A stretch of DNA of 64,000 nt from CAVXSP01 sp963764505. Lineage in GTDB: Bacteria > Acidobacteriota > Vicinamibacteria > Vicinamibacterales > SCN-69-37. Made by a program: the position numbers and the translations under genes. The stretch is taken from NCBI GenBank assembly GCA_963764505.1, contig CAVXSP010000001.1, forward strand, positions 1,240,001 to 1,304,000. The letters run 5' to 3'. Below the pieces are notes generated by a model. It saw only the letters and a list, made by a program, of their open reading frames with translations, ran no database searches and had not been told where the DNA came from. Positions 58,935-64,000 of the stretch are shown here, in pieces (position 1 is the stretch's first letter; each line of letters begins with the position of its first letter).

Positions 58935-61549
58935 ACCTCCTGCGCCGTCTGCTCAGCCGCCGCCGTCTGGAAACGGATCTCGAGAAGGAGCTGGCTTTTC
59001 ACATCGCTCAGCGCACCGAAGAGCTGATCGCTCGGGGCGCAGCCCCCGGCGAGGCGGCGCGCCGCGTGCGCCTGGAATTCGGCAGCCCAGACGAAATCAA
59101 GGAGGCCTGCCGCGATGTGCGCGGCACGCGGTGGTTGGAGGATTTCCTCCAGGACTGCCGCTACGGCCTGCGCCTGCTTCGACGCAGCCCTACATTCGCG
59201 GTCGTGGCGATTCTGTCGCTCGCGGTTGGCATCGGCGCGACGACCGCCATCTTCAGCCTGATGGATCGTGTGATGTTTCGGACGTTGCCGGTGCGCGAAC
59301 CGAACCAACTCGTCGAGATCGGGCCGTGCTGCACGTCCTATCCCGTCGTCCGAGAACTGTCCGGTTCGCTCAGCAGCTTCGAAGGCCTCTTCGGCCAGAC
59401 CCCGATGGGTGTTCTCGATATCGCCGTGGATGGCCAGCCCGAAACGGCGAGCATCGATCTCGTCTCGGGTGCCTACTACTCCGTCCTCGGTGTCGACGCC
59501 GCCCTCGGACGCACGTTCACGAAAGACGCGGATCGGGCGCCTGGGGCCGCTCCTTTGGCGGTAATCAGCTATCGATACTGGCAGCGCCGCTTCGGAGCCG
59601 ACCCGGCCGTCATCGGTAAGACCTTTCGGCGCCTCAAGACGACATTCACGATCGTCGGCGTCACTCCATCGTCGTTCTACGGAGCCACCGTCGGGCAGGA
59701 ACCTGACATCACTGTCCCCCTGACCATGGACGCCGAAGTGCGAGGAAGTGATCCTCGGTGGCCCTACTTGGAGCAACGCGACTACTGGTGGCTTGGCGTC
59801 ATGGGTCGCCTGAAGCCCGGTGTCAGCATCGAGCAGGCACAGCGGGAACTGGACGCCTTCCACGGCGAGGCCCTCACGTTCTGGAGGGTTCACATGAGCA
59901 AGTTCAATCCCGGAAGGCTGCAGCCGGCCGCCAACGGCTTCGACAGCCTTCGTGAGCGATTTTCCCAGCCACTCGAGGTCCTTCTCGGCACTGTCGTGCT
60001 GGTGCTCCTCCTCGCGTGCGCCAACCTCGCGAGCCTGCTCCTCGCGAAATCCTCGGGCAGGCGTCACGAAATCGTGATGCGGCTTTCCATCGGCGCAAGC
60101 CGAGGTCGCATTGTCCGCCAACTGCTGGTGGAAGGCCTTCTGCTGGCATTGTCGGGTGGAATCCTTGGCGTCGTGTTTGCGTACGTCTTCGCGGCTGCGC
60201 TGGTCACCATGATGTCGAACGGCGGCCCACGCATGCTCATCGACGTCCGGCCGGACACGCGGGTCTTGCTCTTCGCCTCCGCTGTCTCCCTCACCTCGTG
60301 CTTGCTGTTCGGCTTGGTACCCGCTCTGGCATCGTCTCGCCACCAGGGCCAATCGACCGCGCCGCGACAGACGCGCGCTGGACTCGGTAAGCCTCTGCTG
60401 ATCGGCCAGATGGCAATCGCCGTGCTGCTCTTGATTGGGGCGGGACTGTTTGGACGAACGCTGCTGAACGTGGTCAACGCCCCGACCGGGTTCGTCGCCG
60501 ACGGCCGAGTGGTGTTCTCAACAAACCTTGCCGCCCTGGGCTACGACTCGTCCCGTATGGACAATCTGATGCGGCAGATTGTCAGTGAACTCGAGGCGAT
60601 CCCAGGAGTCGAGGCCGCGACCGTTTCGAAGTACCCGCCGGTCAGCCGAGGCCGTAGTTGGCAGCAAGGTCTGGAAATCGAGGGCCATCCTGAGGCGGGG
60701 GTACCTTCGCATCTGAATTCGATCGCTCCCGCGTTCTTTGAGACGTATGGAACGCCGGTTCTTGCCGGCCGCGAGTTCAATGAGCAGGACACCGCTGCCT
60801 CGCCGAGGGTCGCCATTGTCAACGAAAGGTTCGCTCGCCGATATTTCTCGGGAGGCTCGCCCATCGGCAGGTGGGTGTCGTTTCGCGGGCCGGAGCACGA
60901 CACGCACTACACGATCGTGGGTGTCGTGAAGGACGTGAAGTACGAGAGCCTCCGGTCTGATCCGCCAGTGACCGTGTACGTGCCGTTCACTCAAGTGCCC
61001 ATCGGAAGCAACTCGCACACGTTTGCGCTGCGCGTCACGGCGGGGCCGACTCCGACGACCGCCGATCTTCAACAGTTGCTCCGGCGCATCGATCCATCGC
61101 TGCGACCGGTCGACCTGGCGCGCCTCGAAGATCACGTGGCCCGCTCGATACTGCCGGAACGCATGCTCGCCACGCTGGCAGGCTTCTTCGGCATTTTTGC
61201 CGCGCTTCTGAGTGCGATCGGCATCTATGGCGTCATGGCGTTGCAGCTTTCGCGCCGGCGAAGAGAAATTGGAATTCGAATGGCCCTGGGATCCGACGCG
61301 CGTCGGGTGGTCGCAATGGTCTTGGGGCAGATAGCGAGATTGGCGATCGCGGGCAGCCTGATCGGCGCCGCGGCAGCGCTGTTAGTCGCGCGCGTCACCA
61401 GAGGCTTTCTCTATGGCTTGCAGCCGGACGACCCGATCACATTCGCGCTTGCTGTCGCCGTCCTGGTCGGCACCGCCTTGGCTGCCGCCTACTTCCCTGG
61501 CCGGAGCGCCGCACGGACGAATCCCGCTGAAACCCTTCGAGCGGAGTAG
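58931..61549 (+). CDS. ADOP-type acidobacterial permease (FtsX/MacB-like)
   Basis: 872 residues from a GTG that overlaps the padR stop. An N-terminal soluble prefix (RRRLETDLEKELAFHIAQRTEELIARG) leads into a first helix (FAVVAILSLAVGIGATTAIFS), a MacB-type periplasmic domain, an FtsX block LLLACANLASLLLAKSSGRRHEIVMRLSIGASR, a second periplasmic domain, and a final FtsX block ALQLSRRRREIGIRMALGSDA ending RTNPAETLRAE. No ATPase gene is adjacent, as is usual for this family. Presumed part of an export or lipoprotein-release system under PadR control. Confidence 0.93.
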   Translation: MNLLRRLLSRRRLETDLEKELAFHIAQRTEELIARGAAPGEAARRVRLEFGSPDEIKEACRDVRGTRWLEDFLQDCRYGLRLLRRSPTFAVVAILSLAVGIGATTAIFSLMDRVMFRTLPVREPNQLVEIGPCCTSYPVVRELSGSLSSFEGLFGQTPMGVLDIAVDGQPETASIDLVSGAYYSVLGVDAALGRTFTKDADRAPGAAPLAVISYRYWQRRFGADPAVIGKTFRRLKTTFTIVGVTPSSFYGATVGQEPDITVPLTMDAEVRGSDPRWPYLEQRDYWWLGVMGRLKPGVSIEQAQRELDAFHGEALTFWRVHMSKFNPGRLQPAANGFDSLRERFSQPLEVLLGTVVLVLLLACANLASLLLAKSSGRRHEIVMRLSIGASRGRIVRQLLVEGLLLALSGGILGVVFAYVFAAALVTMMSNGGPRMLIDVRPDTRVLLFASAVSLTSCLLFGLVPALASSRHQGQSTAPRQTRAGLGKPLLIGQMAIAVLLLIGAGLFGRTLLNVVNAPTGFVADGRVVFSTNLAALGYDSSRMDNLMRQIVSELEAIPGVEAATVSKYPPVSRGRSWQQGLEIEGHPEAGVPSHLNSIAPAFFETYGTPVLAGREFNEQDTAASPRVAIVNERFARRYFSGGSPIGRWVSFRGPEHDTHYTIVGVVKDVKYESLRSDPPVTVYVPFTQVPIGSNSHTFALRVTAGPTPTTADLQQLLRRIDPSLRPVDLARLEDHVARSILPERMLATLAGFFGIFAALLSAIGIYGVMALQLSRRRREIGIRMALGSDARRVVAMVLGQIARLAIAGSLIGAAAALLVARVTRGFLYGLQPDDPITFALAVAVLVGTALAAAYFPGRSAARTNPAETLRAE

Positions 61550-61647
61550 GACTCGGCGCGCGGCCCCTACTCTCCCCGCAATGCCTCGCCGGGTCGATGC
61601 TGGCCGCGCGGGAGGCGGGAATCGGGCACGCGATGAAAATCACAGCA

Positions 61648-61684
61648 GCGAGCGCCGCGACCGCTGAGCCGCTGCGGCGCTCGC
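61648..61684 (+). terminator. 11-bp stem-loop downstream of the ADOP gene
   Basis: GCGAGCGCCGC and GCGGCGCTCGC flank a 15-base loop, followed by CTTTGTG rather than a T-run. About 100 bases after the permease stop, so a factor-assisted terminator is plausible. Confidence 0.5.
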
Positions 61685-61799
61685 CTTTGTGACGCTACAC
61701 GCTGATCCATTGACTTGGCTCCAGCAACTCGCCGTTTGTTGTGGTTACACGGACAGAGCGATCATTGCCAGGACGCGAAAGCGTTCCCGCGTTGGCCCG

Positions 61800-62284
61800 T
61801 CAGTCAGCGGCCCTCTTGAAGAGAGCGAGGCTCTTCGCCACTAACCGCTCGTCGGCGAAGATTTCGAACCGAATGGTGAGCCGCTGAGCGTCGGCCGACA
61901 CCTCCGTCGTATCGCGAATCGTGACTACAGCACCCTTCTTGGCCGTGACTTCAAGACGGCGGCGTGCGGCCGGACAACGGCGATGGAATCGAAGAAGGGC
62001 GAGCCCGTGGCGGGGGAGTCTCGGCCGTCGAACCGTGGGGTGAACTTGACATGCAACGTCGTGCCGTCAGCCTGCGTGAGATGTTCCTCAACAGACATGC
62101 CGAAAGAGTCTGCTCGGACAAACAGTTCCCACGCCCTTGGCGTGTGGGCGGAGAAGTCGGAGAGTGCGAGGTCCAAGATCCAATGCCCGCTCAGAGGGTC
62201 GGTAACCGGAACATCATCCTCGCACAGGACGCTCTGCCCAGCGACAATCGGGCCGAGTTGCCGCACGCCCATCGGCGTCCTCAC
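61800..62284 (-). pseudogene. Frameshifted lipocalin-like protein remnant
   Basis: From about 62230 the minus strand encodes DPLSGHWILDLALSDFS, VEEHLTQADGTTLHVKFTP and DSPATGSPFFDSIAVVR, a pattern found in short acidobacterial hypothetical proteins with a lipocalin-like repeat. It then breaks near 61955. A second frame resumes as LEVTAKKGAVVTIRDTTEVS and AQRLTIRFEIFADERLVAK, ending at 61800. The two parts together make a plausible about 155-residue protein. No signal peptide or good start is visible, so the 5' end may also be lost. Confidence 0.5.
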
Positions 62285-62522
62285 CGGCCTCGTCCCGGGG
62301 CCCGCGTCTCTACGCGGTGGCTGAAGACGCCGATCTGGCGACTTGCCTCGGGCCGCCCCTCCAGTTCGTCACTGGGCGGAGTCCTAGTACAGCAAGCAAC
62401 GATTGGCAGGCTGGTCGGCGCGAGAGATACGGTGAAGCGTTGGGCAGGACTTGGCCTCGCAGGCGAACGTCAGTCAGCGAGTCGCAGCCAAGGCACGCCG
62501 GAAGCGCTCCTTTGAACGTCGG

Positions 62523-63155
62523 CTACCGCGCGTCCAGCTTCTCTAGCAGCTCTTCGAGCCGGTGCCTTCGTGACAGCACGTCCTGCGCCGCGTGCCGCGC
62601 GATCCACGCGGCGTACCACATCGCCCCACTCATCACAACGAGCTGGAATCCGTCCGTGCCCCAGTTGAATGGCTCGTTGTTGATTCGCCAGATACTCAAG
62701 TACAGCGCCAGCGCGCACAAGTAGAACGGCAGCATGGTCCGCGTGATGGCGGACATCCGCCAGGTCCGCGACAGCTCGTAATCCAGCAACGCCACATGGC
62801 GCCCGAGTTCGTCGTGCAGCGACGCCCCGAATTGTCGCTCGCGTAGCGCCAGGCGCCTGCGGCCGATGTGCAGATTTGCCGCGGCGAACACGGCCGCGGC
62901 CGCGCCGAGGGTCACGATCAGAAAGTCCCACCAGGTGCGCGGGTCGTCGTCGTAGAACATCAGCGCGAATAGCAACGCCAGGCCGGCAAACATCAGAGTG
63001 GCGAAGCCGTAAGTGGTGCGCGCCTCGATCACCAGTCCCCGGCGCCGCTTGGCCTCCTCCTCCCGGAGCGCCTGCTGCAGCCGGCCTTCGTCCACGCCGT
63101 AGAGCGGCGCCTGGTCCTGCGATCGCCACGCGTCCAGTACTTCATCGAGATGCAT
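62523..63155 (-). CDS. Four-helix membrane protein partnered with an ECF sigma factor
   Basis: 210 residues. Soluble N-terminal 45 residues (MHLDEVLDAWRSQDQAPLYG) with a charged helix (ALREEEAKRRR), then helix pairs YGFATLMFAGLALLFALMFY, WWDFLIVTLGAAAAVFAAAN and two more around MLPFYLCALALYLSIW and GFQLVVMSGAMWYAAWIA. Its start overlaps the sigma-factor stop by 14 bases, so they are translated together. An anti-sigma role is suggested by this arrangement, although no zinc-binding anti-sigma motif is seen. Confidence 0.75.
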   Translation of the reverse strand: MHLDEVLDAWRSQDQAPLYGVDEGRLQQALREEEAKRRRGLVIEARTTYGFATLMFAGLALLFALMFYDDDPRTWWDFLIVTLGAAAAVFAAANLHIGRRRLALRERQFGASLHDELGRHVALLDYELSRTWRMSAITRTMLPFYLCALALYLSIWRINNEPFNWGTDGFQLVVMSGAMWYAAWIARHAAQDVLSRRHRLEELLEKLDAR

Positions 63156-63660
63156 GATGCAAAGCCTCCGTGGCCAGCTTCGCGGCCAGTGCCGTCTTGA
63201 TCCGGCTGATCTTGACGCCTACGTGGTTTTCGGTGATGCCGAGAATGCCTGCCATCTCGCGGTAGCTGAAGCCGTCGAGCATCAGCAGCGCCAGCGAGCG
63301 GTCCACCTCGTCGAGCTGCGCAATCTGCGCGTAGAGCCAATCGAGCCGTGGATCTCGATGCGGCAATGCCGTCTCGAGCAGGGCGTTGGCGGACTCGAGC
63401 GGCTCCTTGCCGTGCTGGTGCCGCTTCTCCTTCCGGGTCCACGCGATGGCCGTGTTCAGCGCTACCCGGTAGACCCACGTGCCGACGGCCGACTCGCCGC
63501 GGAACGCGTCCACGGAGCACCACACTTGCAGCATGATTTCCTGGAAGAGATCCTCGCGATCGGCCGGGGTAAAGGCATAGGCCTGAACCACCTTTAGCAG
63601 GATGCCCTTGTGTCCGTGCAGCCAGTCGCGAAATGTTCGGTCTCGTTCCCGTTCCAGCAC
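63142..63660 (-). CDS. ECF-type RNA polymerase sigma factor
   Basis: 172 residues. Region 2 contains YAFTPADREDLFQEIMLQVW and VGTWVYRVALNTAIAWTRK; region 4 is LDEVDRSLALLMLDGFSYREMAGILGITENHVGVKISRIK, a typical helix-turn-helix. Directs transcription to a small regulon, perhaps including itself. Downstream overlap with the membrane protein at 62523 suggests membrane-coupled control. Starts at ATG 63660. Confidence 0.93.
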   Translation of the reverse strand: MLERERDRTFRDWLHGHKGILLKVVQAYAFTPADREDLFQEIMLQVWCSVDAFRGESAVGTWVYRVALNTAIAWTRKEKRHQHGKEPLESANALLETALPHRDPRLDWLYAQIAQLDEVDRSLALLMLDGFSYREMAGILGITENHVGVKISRIKTALAAKLATEALHHASR

Positions 63661-63962
63661 CGTGTCCTTGTATCTCTATTAGTAGCGTGCAAGAGCCGCT
63701 TTCTTACAGAAGCCAAGCCGCACAGGCCGAGGCCAGGTACGCACGCGATATCACCTGATCGCGTCACGGGGTTGGGTCCTGTGTGACGCCGCAGGGACAA
63801 CCGAACGCTTGCCGGCATGCGTCAGTGCTGCTTCGTGGTCGATTTCGCGCGAGGCGTCGCCCCATCAGACAGTCCGCGATCATCGTTCCCGTCGTTGGGC
63901 GGGAGTACGGGCACCTCCATCTCTGCCGCTGCGGCGCCACGTCGCCGATCCCCGTAAACACT
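63661..63962. other. Intergenic region between the ECF sigma gene and the tRNA
   Basis: About 300 bases. A short minus-strand ORF (63764-63961) has no recognisable product and is probably chance. TTGCAC and TACTAATAG are visible just upstream of the sigma gene but not with standard spacing. Confidence 0.5.
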
Positions 63963-64000
63963 TGGTGCGAAAGGGGGGAGTCGAACCCCCAAGGCCTTGC
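63963..64000 (-). tRNA. 3' end of a tRNA, probably tRNA-Leu, cut by the window edge
   Basis: Read on the minus strand, the last bases give a T-arm GGGGGTTCGACTCCCCC, acceptor strand CTTTCGC, discriminator A and encoded CCA. The preceding GCAAGGCC fits the long variable arm of a class II tRNA; an acceptor partner of GCGAAAG would fit tRNA-Leu. The anticodon is outside the window. Confidence 0.85.

Noticed and set aside
63764..63961. Small ORF beside the tRNA
   Set aside because: No recognisable motif or ribosome site; likely chance.
63661..63962. Integration site beside the tRNA
   Set aside because: No integrase, direct repeat of the tRNA 3' end or mobile gene is visible.

Overview
The window is a high-GC bacterial chromosome segment, most likely from the Acidobacteriota and probably Vicinamibacteria-like. 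I infer this from lineage-typical families: two long VWFA-related proteins of the acidobacterial TIGR03436 type, two ADOP-type permeases (one intact behind a PadR regulator, one decayed), a DUF1080 protein and DUF547. Coding density is high. Several genes carry single-base frameshifts, so some of this is probably draft-assembly error.

Layout. 0-4.3 kb: a DHA2 drug exporter, then an accessory patch where an ATPase/TOPRIM-like gene pair lies between C-terminal remnants of a type III restriction subunit and its methyltransferase. 4.3-10 kb: DUF1080 protein, DAO-type oxidoreductase, a Rieske/FAD reductase, and a glycosyltransferase that has lost an internal segment. 10-27 kb: a metal-ion region with a CopA-type ATPase, a truncated KdpD (sensor plus Usp domains only), a kdpF-A-C-B operon preceded by two tiny membrane proteins, a 1163-residue APC/Usp/MgtE fusion, KdpE with a separate DUF4118 histidine kinase, a Nudix hydrolase and a second APC permease. 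27-38 kb: methyltransferase, NAD synthetase, an orphan RND adaptor, a GT-C-like membrane protein, VWA, SYLF, FKBP, alpha/beta hydrolase, DUF547 and SDR genes. 38-42 kb: a MrfA/MrfB-like (YprA/YprB) DNA-repair pair and ribosomal protein L31. 42-51 kb: aldo/keto reductase, a hybrid kinase with a degenerate receiver, and the proteostasis cluster tig-clpP-clpX-lon. 51-64 kb: two more VWA genes, an ADOP remnant, a cupin protein, a bicovalent-flavin oxidase, dCTP deaminase, PadR-ADOP with a perfect palindrome in the promoter, an ECF sigma factor with a membrane partner, and the 3' end of a tRNA at the edge.

Strongest cross-cutting observation: five genes (APC permease, RND adaptor, GT-C protein, mrfA homologue, clpX) are frameshifted at the same nonamer, CGGTACTSG. 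In each, removing one G (giving TCGTACTSG) restores the expected protein. The nonamer occurs in both orientations relative to the genes, which points to a DNA-level or sequencing-level cause rather than translational recoding.

How genes work together: KdpFABC (K+ uptake), KdpE with its kinase, the KdpD sensor piece, the MgtE fusion and the APC permease look like one cation-homeostasis neighbourhood. A T-rich motif is shared by the kdp operon and kinase promoter regions. tig-clpP-clpX-lon form a folding and degradation operon. mrfA and mrfB overlap and probably act together in DNA repair. No CRISPR array, rRNA or integrase was seen.
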